From Dehalobacter restrictus DSM 9455 (lineage in GTDB: Bacteria > Bacillota > Desulfitobacteriia > Desulfitobacteriales > Syntrophobotulaceae), in assembly GCF_000512895.1 (NCBI RefSeq), contig NZ_CP007033.1, positions 526,001 through 590,000 of the forward strand: DNA of 64,000 nt. Reading direction: 5' to 3'. This document shows, one piece after another, positions 9,201-17,339 of this stretch (position 1 is the first letter of the stretch; each line of letters opens with the position of its first letter). A model generated the notes under the pieces. The model saw only the letters and a program-made list of their open reading frames with translations. It had not been told where the DNA came from and ran no database searches. A program made the translations under genes and the position numbers.

Positions 9201-11174
9201 GGCGTTGGCCGCACATGTCTGGAAATCGTAGTCCGTATAATTCTCTGCGTGAGCCTTGCCGGTATAGGAAAGTACCGCCGTTCCTTTTGCATCGGTGGTC
9301 AGGTCACCTTCCTGATCAGACAAAAAGTAATGCAAAGACAGATTTGGGACAGGCGTGCTTTCAAAGAAGGAGGCCGAGAACTGAAAATTCACCTTCTCTC
9401 CAGCGAAGATGGCTTTCTTATCTTGAGTCAATGTTACTTGATAGGCCGGTTTTTGGTAGTTTTCTACGGAAAAGCTTCGTGAGAGCAGCTGAACATCGCC
9501 AGATTTAACCTGCAGTTCATAGTAACCGGGTTTTAGAACGGGAAGTTTGATTTGACCCTGAAAACAATCATCTTTTACTGCGGTCTCCTGGGTCAGGACC
9601 GGAGAAATCTCACCCCCCGGGTAGTAGGCGCCGTCATAACCATACACTTCAATCGTGAGATCACGAAGCGATTCAATCTGACTGCCCTGCGCACTGTTCC
9701 CGGACCGCGGTGCAGCGATTCCCCAAAAGTTCACCGTATCCCCAGGCTTATAAAGTCCTCGGTCCAAATAGAGATACTTCCAGTAATCCGACGGATTGAT
9801 CTGGTCGGTATTACTTTCTTCATACCAAGCCTCTATAGGGACAAGGATTTCTTTGCCTCCCTGCCGGATCCAGGCATAGTTTCTCTGCTCGCCGGACAGC
9901 TTTTGCTTGATCAGAACCGTACCGGATTTATCCGTACTGGCGGTAATCTTCTTATTTTCAAGACTGACAGTGGCTTCAGCAACGGATGTTTTGGTCTGCA
10001 GGTCATTAACCCAAAAGAGGCTTTCATCCTGTCCCTGGGCAAGATAGACGGCAAGATCAGTTACCTGGAACCAGACTTGCCTGACGGATTCGTCTGCCTG
10101 GAATTCTGCGGAATAGTACCCTGCTTCCAGGGTTTCTGGTAGCATGATGTATTGATTATAAGGGTCTGTCTTCAGAAATTTGGTGTCATATTCAGCCAGT
10201 ATGTAGGCTGACGGTAATTTTTCGAGATAATGGTTCAAAGTATAGTACGACCAATCAGGCAGCACATCCCGTTTCGCCAGAGAGGCTTGAAAGATTTGGT
10301 GATCCGGATAGCGGTAAAGGTTGATATGAAGCGGAGGTGTGTCTATAATTTGGCCTCCCGAATACGTATTGTTGGTGAAATATACGGAAAATGCAGGCTG
10401 CTCACTGGTACTGAATTCGGTCAGACTTGTGTTCAGATCAAACGTAAAAGGAGGATTGTTCTGTTCAACCGTCCCGGTCTCAAAGCTGAAACGATAGTCT
10501 TCGAACAGGGTTTCCGTCGTACCGGGGAGTACAAAGCCTTTTTTGAGCGTGACCGTATAGACGGTGGCCGGTTGCAGTGCTTCCGGCGTAAATACCAGCG
10601 TTTTTTTGTGCTTTTCGAAAGCCCCCTTCAACTCGGGTGAGATACTGAAATAATCCTTCAGGCTGCTAATTTCATAGTTGTCGGAAGAGAAAGTCAATTC
10701 GATTCCCGTGTCTACCGGAACAGAGGTGCTTTTATCTCCAGGAAGGGAACGAAGCACCTGAAAGGCTGATTTGGTCTGGAAGGCCCAGCTAAGGTTTTCC
10801 TTTCCCGATGCTTCCGGATCAAAGGCCAAACGATAAATCGTATTCGGTGCTAATTTTTCCTTGGGAATAATTTTATAGCTCTTGCCGTTATTCTGTTTAT
10901 CCAAGGTGTAGGAAAATTCCGGACGAAGCTTGAGTGATGCTTTCACCATTTTTTCAGTCAGGCTTTCTTTACTGGTCAGTAAAAAAGTTGTCGTAGTATC
11001 AATCCCGAGCTGATCCAAGTCAACCGCAGTAATAGCGATATCCGAGGCCAAAATTGTTGTGTCATTTAGACGAAAAAAGTCAAATCCGTAGAAAATGCTG
11101 ATAGCCATTACAAGAACTAAGGCGATGCCGATTGACTTTTTCCAACTCATCAAGTTCCTGAAATTCTTTGCCAT
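6207..11174 (-). CDS. Large alpha-2-macroglobulin (MG2/A2M) family protein without thioester
   Basis: This 1655-residue extracytoplasmic protein has an N-terminal membrane anchor or uncleaved signal (residues ~13-31), then Ig-like Big_5-type domains (VLRSLPGDKSTSVPVDTGIELTF near 140). The MG2 signature DRGLYKPGDTVNFWG is near residue 471 and the A2M signature LPDNLTSWRVTYQAF near 1044. A helical region rich in short repeats follows (~1170-1470), then a C-terminal beta region. Bacterial alpha-2-macroglobulins are thought to trap or hinder proteases in the envelope. The CxEQ thioester motif is not found, so it would resemble the YfaS-type, thioester-less class. No penicillin-binding protein 1C gene, the usual partner, is nearby. 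ATG 11174 follows AAGGATGG. Confidence 0.85.
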   Translation of the reverse strand: MAKNFRNLMSWKKSIGIALVLVMAISIFYGFDFFRLNDTTILASDIAITAVDLDQLGIDTTTTFLLTSKESLTEKMVKASLKLRPEFSYTLDKQNNGKSYKIIPKEKLAPNTIYRLAFDPEASGKENLSWAFQTKSAFQVLRSLPGDKSTSVPVDTGIELTFSSDNYEISSLKDYFSISPELKGAFEKHKKTLVFTPEALQPATVYTVTLKKGFVLPGTTETLFEDYRFSFETGTVEQNNPPFTFDLNTSLTEFSTSEQPAFSVYFTNNTYSGGQIIDTPPLHINLYRYPDHQIFQASLAKRDVLPDWSYYTLNHYLEKLPSAYILAEYDTKFLKTDPYNQYIMLPETLEAGYYSAEFQADESVRQVWFQVTDLAVYLAQGQDESLFWVNDLQTKTSVAEATVSLENKKITASTDKSGTVLIKQKLSGEQRNYAWIRQGGKEILVPIEAWYEESNTDQINPSDYWKYLYLDRGLYKPGDTVNFWGIAAPRSGNSAQGSQIESLRDLTIEVYGYDGAYYPGGEISPVLTQETAVKDDCFQGQIKLPVLKPGYYELQVKSGDVQLLSRSFSVENYQKPAYQVTLTQDKKAIFAGEKVNFQFSASFFESTPVPNLSLHYFLSDQEGDLTTDAKGTAVLSYTGKAHAENYTDYDFQTCAANATLPEAGEIYNYAELLVFKSKVYINGQAVRQKDTYTLSAKLSSVDLTKLNNGEFASEENYLQGPVANAPVKAKLYQEVVTRTETGQYYDFISKKVVKSYNYDYATKLVSEFTLTTDADGTLKYTGQVDPKESYNLYLTAHDSDGRSFTRQLSISKQDPQPDNAYYFLQGTPGIHGYNPGDQVQVSMMVNSQVLNPAGRNILFYHGQKVIDAYQVSTTPKYSFLFTDLYIPNVTVGGVYFDGNSYYEASSVMIPFACQTKKLNVAVQSDKTEYRPGDKVHLSLKVTDSNNAPVKRAQINLNLVDEALFSLQNQRVDLLNSLYGDNQYLTLITRKSHYHPGFYGFAESGGEGGSERSDFRDTVLFTTLQTDSGGNASTDFTLPDNLTSWRVTYQAFTQNLHAGSGTSQLPVRLPFFVEVTLNSNYLIGDSPIVLTRSYGEKLRSSQNVSYTVKLTSPSGKEQTWRQSDAAFSATDWKLPTLEAGTYRLTVSGSQNGLTDTLAKEFTAVKSFQQRIISDQNLLTEGQGFKGSSEEPTTVIFSDSEKSQYLRGLYQLIWNNGSRLEQKLAAQEAARLLEKYFSDSPESNIPLVEDREDRDSLLLYQRSDGGISILSYGESDPALSAMVASAAPGVFDDQALIRYFYRILEAEDAGESGKEEDQGNQGSQTPAADDESMILLGLASLGEPVLLQIDNYMQKEDLSAEEKINLALALLETGDGAYAKQVYQELLSTYQQDLGSVLRINVGSDQDDMILATTRMALLAARLDQPEKNKLYQYLLENPGKDILNTLEQLEILRYNLQYMASSPVSFTYELNGKKETKTLKNMDFFKLTILPKDLTKISFTRIKGKVGIISYYSVPVQAGEGSENTDLKISRTYRTGSTETNTFHRQDLVQVVLSYNIGDKAPQGLYEIVDVLPAGLALIPRPENYNEDPTAKNHWDYPTEVNGQKLVFHVGKDKGAITYLARVISPGEFNCEAPVLSNIKNSIVYTSGSQSRIVIK

Positions 11175-11523
11175 AAATTAACCATCCTTTCGACACAATA
11201 CGATGGTATTGTCAGTTTAATATTATATTTAGAAGCATCTGATAACAGATTAGCGTGTTTAACAACATATTAGACGTAATTAATCGATAATTCTATACAT
11301 CTGACAAATATCCTTTTTATGGATGAAGCACTTTGTTCACGGATTTGCAGCTGCGTGTGCCGCTGCACGCCATACTATGTTTATGCAAAAACACTCTTTT
11401 TTAGACCACACTGGTTTAGATTTGAGAAAAAAGAATTTTGGTTGTAGACTATTAAAGAGAATAGGTCAAAAGGGTTGGAACGATTCTGGAAAAACAGATT
11501 GGGATTAGACCGGAGGAAGAAAC
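11175..11523. other. Non-coding spacer between divergent genes
   Basis: This 349-bp spacer should hold the promoters for the minus-strand macroglobulin gene and the plus-strand NifU-like gene. Its first half is AT-rich. Near 11322-11376 there is a GC-richer patch (ATGGATGAAGCA, TTCACGGATTTGCAGC, GTGCCGCTGCACGCC) that resembles the dispersed intergenic repeats seen elsewhere in the window. A short open frame at 11323-11508 has no ribosome site and is not called. Confidence 0.5.
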
Positions 11524-11904
11524 GTGGATTATTCGGATAAAGTTATTGAACATTTTATGTGCCCGCAAAATGTGGGCAGCATGCCTGATGCAGATGCCGA
11601 GGGAATCTTTGGAGATGTGACCTGCGGAGATTCGCTGACGATCTATCTGAAAGTAAAGGATGGTATCCTGACGGATATCAGTTATCTGGTGTTTGGCTGT
11701 GCCGCGGCGGTGGCAGCAAGCAGCATGTTTACGGTTTTAGTGAAAGGGAAAAGTATTGAGGAGGCTTTAAACATAGGCGGCAGAGATGTTTTCGACGCGC
11801 TGGATGGCCTGCCGGCAAGTAAAGTTCATTGTTCCGTGCTGGGTCCCCAGGCCCTGAAAAAAGCTATCGAAGATTATGAATCCAAAAGAAAAGATCAGAG
11901 CTAA
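11524..11904 (+). CDS. NifU/IscU-like iron-sulfur cluster scaffold
   Basis: The 126-residue protein is a NifU N-terminal / IscU-type scaffold on which Fe-S clusters are assembled before transfer. It begins VDYSDKVIEHFMCPQNVGSM. Three ligand cysteines are at the family positions: TCGDSLTIYLKV, FGCAAAVAASSMF and HCSVLG. The middle motif reads GCAAAVA, where GCGAAIA or similar is common. The start is GTG 11524, with GGAGGAAG about 9 nt upstream; an upstream ATG is absent. No cysteine desulfurase gene is adjacent; the next gene is a class I aminotransferase. A link to metal-centre supply for the nearby hydrogenase is possible but only inference. Confidence 0.9.
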   Translation: MDYSDKVIEHFMCPQNVGSMPDADAEGIFGDVTCGDSLTIYLKVKDGILTDISYLVFGCAAAVAASSMFTVLVKGKSIEEALNIGGRDVFDALDGLPASKVHCSVLGPQALKKAIEDYESKRKDQS

Positions 11905-12051
11905 AAGTGTCGAAAATCTTGCCAAAATGGCAGAAATATGATGAAATTTTTGATTATTTACGATATGATAATAAATAGTTTCAATAATAATGCCTGCAAT
12001 CATGATGTCTGCAACATATACAGAACGCCATAGGTGAAAGGATTTGAAAGT

Positions 12052-13242
12052 ATGAAGCTGTCCCAGCGCATTCTGGGCATGAAGCCGTCTGCTACGTTGG
12101 CTGTTGACGCCAAAGCCAAAGAATTAAAGAGCCAGGGAAAGAATGTTATTTCGTTTGGATCCGGGGAACCAGATTTCGTGTCCCCACCGTCCGCTTTCAA
12201 GTATGCGGCGGAAGCGATGGAAAAAGGGAAAACTCATTACACATCAACACCTGGGGTTCCTGAACTTCGTCAAGAAATTTGTGCTTATTACCAAAAGGAA
12301 TTTGGTCTGAAGTTTGATCCGGGACAGGTAGTCGTTGGCCCGGGAGCCAAACCTTGCATATATGAAGCGCTGGCAGCGATCGTTGATCCAGGGGATGAGA
12401 TTGTCCTGCTTGCGCCGGCTTGGGTAAGCTATATCGAACAGATCCATCTTGTAGATGGGAAACCGATGATCGTGGAAACAGAAGATAGTGGTTTTATACC
12501 AAGATTGGACCGCGTGGAAGCCGCAATTACGGACAGAACCATCGCACTTTTGCTGAACTCCCCATCCAATCCGACAGGGGTCCTATTTGACGAGAAGACC
12601 GTTAGAGGCCTGGCTGAGATCGCCCAGAAGCATGATCTCTGGCTGATCTGGGATGAGATTTATGAGAAGCTGGTTTACGGTCAGAACAAACATGTTAATC
12701 CGCTGCAGCTTATGCCGGAGCTGGCTTCCCGGACAATTATCATTAACGGGGTGAGCAAAGCCTATGCGATGACAGGCTGGCGGATCGGTTATTCGATTGC
12801 CCCACTCGAGTTATCTTCCAAGATCAATTCGTTTCAAAGTCATCTTACCTCCAATGCCTGCTCCATTGCCCAATGGGCCGCAGTCGGGGCGATGCGGGAA
12901 AGCAGGGAAGATGTGCTGAGAATGAAGGCAGCTTTTAGTGACAGACGGGACCTGATCTGCGGACTTTTGCGTAAAATGCCGCATATCTCCTTTCCGGAAC
13001 CTGAAGGTGCCTTTTATGTTTTTGTAAACATTAAGAACTGTATCGGCATGTCCTTTGAAGGACAGAAGATCAAGGATGATATCGGATTCTGCAATATGCT
13101 GTTGGATTCCGAACTGGTTGCCGTCGTACCCGGCAGTGCCTTCCTGGCGCCGGGGTATTTACGGATTTCTTATGCAAGTTCTCCGGAACAGATAACGGAG
13201 GGTATGAGAAGACTGCATTGTTTTCTGGATAAGCTGAAATAG
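12052..13242 (+). CDS. Class I/II pyridoxal-phosphate aminotransferase (aspartate aminotransferase-like)
   Basis: The product, 396 residues from ATG 12052, is a fold-type I aminotransferase. It shows the N-terminal SGEPDF substrate motif, the cofactor motif NSPSNPTGVLF, the DEIYEKLVY aspartate contact, the Schiff-base Lys236 in NGVSKAYAMTGWRIGY, and a C-terminal arginine in PGYLRISYA. It is the Bacillus/Thermus-type aspartate aminotransferase subgroup, which also contains enzymes for aromatic and other amino acids, so the substrate stays open. I prefer ATG 12052 to GTG 12034 because AAAGGA sits about 9 nt before it. It ends in a strong terminator. It lies about 150 bp after the NifU-like gene. 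Confidence 0.9.
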   Translation: MKLSQRILGMKPSATLAVDAKAKELKSQGKNVISFGSGEPDFVSPPSAFKYAAEAMEKGKTHYTSTPGVPELRQEICAYYQKEFGLKFDPGQVVVGPGAKPCIYEALAAIVDPGDEIVLLAPAWVSYIEQIHLVDGKPMIVETEDSGFIPRLDRVEAAITDRTIALLLNSPSNPTGVLFDEKTVRGLAEIAQKHDLWLIWDEIYEKLVYGQNKHVNPLQLMPELASRTIIINGVSKAYAMTGWRIGYSIAPLELSSKINSFQSHLTSNACSIAQWAAVGAMRESREDVLRMKAAFSDRRDLICGLLRKMPHISFPEPEGAFYVFVNIKNCIGMSFEGQKIKDDIGFCNMLLDSELVAVVPGSAFLAPGYLRISYASSPEQITEGMRRLHCFLDKLK

Positions 13243-13271
13243 TGAGGTTTGTTGTAAAATCCTAAGTTTAC

Positions 13272-13316
13272 AAAAAGATACTGCCAATAGTATAAAACTA
13301 TCAGCAGTATCTTTTT
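13272..13316 (+). terminator. Terminator after the aminotransferase gene
   Basis: The hairpin AAAAAGATACTG / CAGTATCTTTTT with an inner AATAGT...ACTAT pairing is followed by a T-run. A-run symmetry means it may also end the minus-strand hydrogenase operon. Confidence 0.85.
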
Positions 13317-13348
13317 AGATTTAAAGTTACGCTTGAAGCACTTTATGC

Positions 13349-13849
13349 CTATTCGGCATGCGGAATAGCCAGGAAGCTGGATGCGGCATTGATTTGGCCG
13401 AATTCCTTAAACATTTGTTCCTTGAGTCGCGGGAAAACCGCCTTAATCTCCTCGGACAGGTCCATGCCCCATTCAAGACTCTTCGGCTGAACACCGTAGA
13501 TCAGGGTTTGGGGAGTATTTCCCAGAATGTCTGCCAGTGCGAGAACTTCCAGAATGCCCACCTGATGAAACGATACTTGGTACTTCTCCGGGAAAACCCG
13601 GATATCTTCTGGACAGAACCGGAAGACACTGCCGGGCTCTGTCTGGGCATTGATTGCATCCACAATGATCAGGAAATCGGTTTCCTTGATCAGATGGACC
13701 AGTTCCAGACCGGCTGTTCCGCCTTCTAACAGCTCGACGTTGTCAGGAAGTTCTTCAGGCTTAAATTCATTTAAAAACTGAACGCCTAAGCCTTCGTCAC
13801 TTAGTAAAACGTTCCCTACGCCCATCAGCATAATTTTTGGTGGAGTCAT
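13349..13849 (-). CDS. [NiFe] hydrogenase maturation protease
   Basis: This 166-residue HyaD/HupD-type endopeptidase removes the C-terminal tail of the hydrogenase large subunit after nickel insertion. The fold signature GVGNVLLSDEGLGV opens the protein, and the nickel-sensing residues are at family positions: Glu19, Asp64 (IIVDAINA) and His95 (SFHQVGILE). It is the last gene of the minus-strand hupSLC cluster, where its natural substrate, HupL with a 16-residue tail, is encoded. A 116-bp gap with a strong hairpin separates it from hupC. HypA-F helpers are not in the window and must be elsewhere. Confidence 0.93.
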   Translation of the reverse strand: MTPPKIMLMGVGNVLLSDEGLGVQFLNEFKPEELPDNVELLEGGTAGLELVHLIKETDFLIIVDAINAQTEPGSVFRFCPEDIRVFPEKYQVSFHQVGILEVLALADILGNTPQTLIYGVQPKSLEWGMDLSEEIKAVFPRLKEQMFKEFGQINAASSFLAIPHAE

Positions 13850-13878
13850 ACGTGAAGTCCTTTCCTAAAAAGTTTCGT

Positions 13879-13917
13879 AAAGTAAAGCTAGTAATACGAT
13901 GATACTAGCTTTACTTT
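13879..13917 (-). promoter_or_regulatory. Intercistronic hairpin between hupC and the protease gene
   Basis: Arms AAAGTAAAGCTAGTA and TACTAGCTTTACTTT pair perfectly around a short loop. On the minus strand it is followed within about 10 nt by TTTTT just before the protease ribosome site. It may be an attenuator that lowers protease expression relative to structural subunits, or an mRNA-stability or processing element. Confidence 0.6.
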
Positions 13918-13965
13918 CAATATTATACTCAATATGATGGAATTGAATCTTTCAGCCTGTAAATA

Positions 13966-14589
13966 TCAGCTTTTTATGACCGATTGATTTGCTTTGTTAG
14001 CGCCACCCTTTTCTTTCTTACCGGTTTTACCGAAGAACATCAGAAAAAACTCATCCTTAGCTTCAGTAAAGACAAGGTAAACATGAACAAGGATGATCGC
14101 AATAAACAACCACATCACAACATAGTGGATCCCTCTGACTGCAGCCAGGCTGCCAAGTGCTTGAGCAGCTCCTGAGAACTTCAACGGCAGATATAGAATG
14201 ATCCCGGTGATGGCCTGAAAGACAGCCAGGACTGGTAATGCAATATAGGCACATTTCTGCAGTCCATTGTATTTGTTGGTCTTTGGATGTTCCTTACTGA
14301 TAAACAGATAATATTTAATCTGGGGGATAAAAGTCTTCAGATCTAGTTTGTTCAGGAAAAACTCCTTATAATCTTTATTTTTCCCGAAAAAGGAGACATA
14401 GAAACGTACAATCCCATTGATCACCAGAATGTACATGAAGATAAAGTGGAGATTTCTGGCGACATTCATATTGGCTCCCTGGAAAGGAGCATGGATGATA
14501 AAACCGGTCGAGATCAGGACCGCAAAGGTGATTAAGTTTATCCAGTGAGAGATTCGCTGGGTAAACGGATGATCAGATGCTTTAGCCAT
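13966..14589 (-). CDS. hupC: [NiFe] hydrogenase cytochrome b subunit
   Basis: HupC is the diheme b-type membrane anchor that passes electrons from the hydrogenase small subunit to the quinone pool. The 207-residue protein shows at least four hydrophobic helices with histidines typical of heme ligation: HPFTQRISHWINLITFAVLI, LHFIFMYILVINGIVRFY, the YIALPVLAVFQAITGIILYL helix and GIHYVVMWLFIAIILVHVYLVF. I start it at ATG 14589 (MAKASDHPF), behind GGAAAGAGAGGG, rather than the in-frame 14682 that would overlap hupL. It follows hupL by 20 bp in one operon. Its tail is Lys/Gly-rich and cytoplasmic. Confidence 0.93.
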   Translation of the reverse strand: MAKASDHPFTQRISHWINLITFAVLISTGFIIHAPFQGANMNVARNLHFIFMYILVINGIVRFYVSFFGKNKDYKEFFLNKLDLKTFIPQIKYYLFISKEHPKTNKYNGLQKCAYIALPVLAVFQAITGIILYLPLKFSGAAQALGSLAAVRGIHYVVMWLFIAIILVHVYLVFTEAKDEFFLMFFGKTGKKEKGGANKANQSVIKS

Positions 14590-14609
14590 TTTTCGTTCCC
14601 TCTCTTTCC

Positions 14610-16175
14610 TTAGAAGCCGATATTGTATTTCTTGATTTCGTTGCTTTGCGGATCGATTAGGTGAATTGCACAAGCCAGACATGGGTCGTAGGAACGGATG
14701 ACACGGACGACATTGATCGGATTGTCCGGATCTGGTACCGGTACCCCAATCATGGATTTGTCAACCGGGCCTAAAACGCCGTTTCCATCTGTCGGTGAAA
14801 AGTTCCAAGTCGAGGGGACGACCATTTGGTAATTTGCTGTTTTATGGTCTTCAACTTTAATCCAGTGGCCAAGCGATCCGCGGGCAACTTCAATCAAGCC
14901 TGCGCCCTGACCGCTTGCGGGGATTTCCCAATGATCGGTATCATGGATCTTAAAGTTCGGCTTGCCCATTTCGGCAATGAGGGAATCGACCCATTCGAGC
15001 ATTTTCTTAGCCATAAGAATGGTTTCCACCGCCCGGGCGGCATGACGGGCGACAGCGCCGGGTTTGATGTTATATTTCGTAATAACGTCCATAAGCACTT
15101 TCGGCTGCATGACGAGCATACGGGCGAGCGGTCCGACTTCCATCGGTTTGCCTTCATAGCGCGGTGCTTTGACATAGGTATAGGCGTCCTTCTTATCCAA
15201 GTCAATAACTGTGTCTTCCTCATAAGGAGTTCTGCCTTTGTCGCTCTTGTACCAGGCATGCGTGATATCTTCCGTGATTTTGTCGATGCTGAACGGATGA
15301 ACGGTCGCCAGGTTATTGTCGAGAATGATACCCGATGTAAATAACAAGTCTTTTCCTTCTGCATCTCCGGCAAAGCCACCATAAGACATGTAATTGCCAT
15401 GACTACCGCCAACGCCGGCCTGAGCCAAAGGCAGAAGCGGCCCGGTCCCGAAGGTCAGGACATCCTGGAGGTAGACATTTTCAACGAAGGCGATCTGCTC
15501 CATCAGCATGGAACGGTATTGGAAGACTTGCTCCAAAGTAGGCAGTATCGTGACGCCGCCGACTACGATCGAGGATTGGTGTGGTTGTTTGCCGGCGAAT
15601 ATCGCAGACATTTTCTTGGCTTTTGCTTGCATTTCCAAGGCTTTCAGGTAGTGCGCAACAGCCATCGTAACGAGTTCAGGATCGCTGACACAATATTGAT
15701 CAGGATTGTAACGTGGCGTCAGAGGCGCTGTATCGTTAGCTGCAACCAGTTTCAAAATTTTGTCCTTAACGCCGTTTAAACCAGCGTCATTGCCTTTGTA
15801 CTGGGCAATCGCCATGACATCCAGATAGTCCAAGGCAGATAGATGATAAAAATGGAGCGGGTGGTTATGCAAGAGCGTTGCGCCGTAAATCAGATTGCGA
15901 ATAAGACGGCCGCCATAGGGGACTTCGGCACCAAAAGCAGCGTCCAAAGCCAGCGCGGAAGCTAAACCATGTACTGTCGAGCAGACGCCGCAGGCACGTT
16001 CCGTAACATAACTGGCATCTCTGGGATCACGACCGATAACCAAGTTTTCAAGGCCCCTGTACATGGTGCCTATGACACGGGAGTTAGAGACGACACCATT
16101 TTCGATCTCTACTTCTATTTTCAAGTGGCCTTCAATACGGGTAATGGGATCAATGACAATTTTCTGTGCAGACAT
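14610..16175 (-). CDS. hupL: [NiFe] hydrogenase large subunit
   Basis: HupL carries the Ni-Fe active site that splits H2. The 521-residue protein has both nickel-binding motifs: L1 RACGVCSTVHG (Cys62, Cys65) and C-terminal L2 DPCLACAIH (Cys499, Cys502). Sixteen residues follow His505, the tail expected to be cut by the maturation protease encoded downstream. N-terminal DPITRIEGHL is conserved. All ligands are cysteine, so it is not a selenium form. It follows the small subunit by 3 bp and shares its transcript; export occurs as a complex using the small-subunit Tat signal. Group 1 (respiratory uptake) placement fits the cytochrome b partner. Confidence 0.97.
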   Translation of the reverse strand: MSAQKIVIDPITRIEGHLKIEVEIENGVVSNSRVIGTMYRGLENLVIGRDPRDASYVTERACGVCSTVHGLASALALDAAFGAEVPYGGRLIRNLIYGATLLHNHPLHFYHLSALDYLDVMAIAQYKGNDAGLNGVKDKILKLVAANDTAPLTPRYNPDQYCVSDPELVTMAVAHYLKALEMQAKAKKMSAIFAGKQPHQSSIVVGGVTILPTLEQVFQYRSMLMEQIAFVENVYLQDVLTFGTGPLLPLAQAGVGGSHGNYMSYGGFAGDAEGKDLLFTSGIILDNNLATVHPFSIDKITEDITHAWYKSDKGRTPYEEDTVIDLDKKDAYTYVKAPRYEGKPMEVGPLARMLVMQPKVLMDVITKYNIKPGAVARHAARAVETILMAKKMLEWVDSLIAEMGKPNFKIHDTDHWEIPASGQGAGLIEVARGSLGHWIKVEDHKTANYQMVVPSTWNFSPTDGNGVLGPVDKSMIGVPVPDPDNPINVVRVIRSYDPCLACAIHLIDPQSNEIKKYNIGF

Positions 16176-16178
16176 TCC

Positions 16179-17258
16179 TTACTCCTCCTTATGTCCGTGG
16201 TCTTTTTTGCCTAAACGGCCGGTTGCTGCCGTAGCTGCAAGATGAACGGCAAGGCCTGCTACGGCAACGCCTCCGATAATCTTGCCGGTAGCATCGGCAT
16301 TAATTTGGCCGATGCCGGGAAGTTCAAAGCCTTCTTGTTTGTCATAAAGAGGACTGAAGGTTTTAAAGAATCCTGCCTCTGAACAACCGGAACATGGTGA
16401 ACCGGCGTTGATACAGAAGTTGGTATTGTCGTTGTACCAAACCTGTGCGCAGTCGGTATACGTCTTCGGGCCTTTGCAGCCTTTCAGGAGCAGACAATAG
16501 TCTTTTTGGGTGGGGTCATTCCAGTCTTTCAGATAGTTGCCGGCTTCAAACTGGCCGCGGCGCGGGCAGTTGTCATGAAGCAGCTTACCGTAGAAAACGA
16601 CCGGGCGGGCCTGATCATCCAAGGGTGGAACCGTGCCATAGGTCAGGTAGTAAACAATCGTTCCGAGCATGGTGGCCGGTTTGACCGGACAGCATGGAAG
16701 ATTGATGACAGGGGTTGAAATGTTGTTTTGTTTCAACAGTTCACGGACGCCGACAGCGTCAACCTCACAGGCTCCGGGAATTCCGGCGCCATCGGTTGCG
16801 CAGCTGCCGACAGCAATAATGGCTTTAGCTTTCTTGGAAGCTTCCAGGACGGTTTCCCGGAAAGGTTTGCCGCCCACCATGCAATACCTGTCTTCCTTTG
16901 AGGGAATAGCTCCTTCGACAACGAGCACAAAGTTTTCTTTCAGGGCCTCCTGATAAGCTTCCTCGGCCTTATAGCCGGAAGCCGCCATAATGGTCTCATG
17001 ATAACGGATCGAAAGCATATCCAGGACCACTTCAGCCGCTGACGGGTTCAGTGTTGCCAAAAGTGACTCAGAACAGCCTGTGCATTCCATTCCATGAAGC
17101 CATACGACCGGCGGTTTGTCCAAGGCAGTCTCAACAGCCTGAGTGACCTTGGGAGATACTGCAGCAGGGAGACCCAAAGCTGCCGTAGTCGCAGTCATCA
17201 GTTTCAAAAAGCTGCGCCGGGATACTCCTCTTGCTGCCAGAGCATCAAATGTGTTCAT
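16179..17258 (-). CDS. hupS: [NiFe] hydrogenase small subunit with Tat signal
   Basis: HupS holds the Fe-S clusters that carry electrons from HupL to the cytochrome. The 359-residue precursor opens with a twin-arginine signal (SRRSFLK, residues 13-19, then a hydrophobic stretch). It continues with the proximal cluster motif WLHGMECTGCSESL and later cysteine motifs INLPCCPVKP, GCKGPKTYTDC and INAGSPCSGCSE, and ends in a hydrophobic anchor (VAVAGLAVHLAATAA) and His/Lys tail. Start 17258 (MNTFDAL) has GGAGGAGG 8-15 nt upstream; an ATG 27 nt earlier lacks one. An IS5-group element lies about 80 bp upstream and may have separated the operon from its regulatory region. Confidence 0.95.
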   Translation of the reverse strand: MNTFDALAARGVSRRSFLKLMTATTAALGLPAAVSPKVTQAVETALDKPPVVWLHGMECTGCSESLLATLNPSAAEVVLDMLSIRYHETIMAASGYKAEEAYQEALKENFVLVVEGAIPSKEDRYCMVGGKPFRETVLEASKKAKAIIAVGSCATDGAGIPGACEVDAVGVRELLKQNNISTPVINLPCCPVKPATMLGTIVYYLTYGTVPPLDDQARPVVFYGKLLHDNCPRRGQFEAGNYLKDWNDPTQKDYCLLLKGCKGPKTYTDCAQVWYNDNTNFCINAGSPCSGCSEAGFFKTFSPLYDKQEGFELPGIGQINADATGKIIGGVAVAGLAVHLAATAATGRLGKKDHGHKEE

Positions 17259-17339
17259 TCTGCAATTCCTCCTCCACATGTCCAAAAAAATTAAAATTCT
17301 TACTTAATATAAAATAGGATAAAAATTATAAATATTTAG

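Noticed and set aside
9552-10142. 196-codon plus-strand frame opposite the macroglobulin gene
   Set aside because: Antisense shadow of a clear large gene; no ribosome site or family motif.
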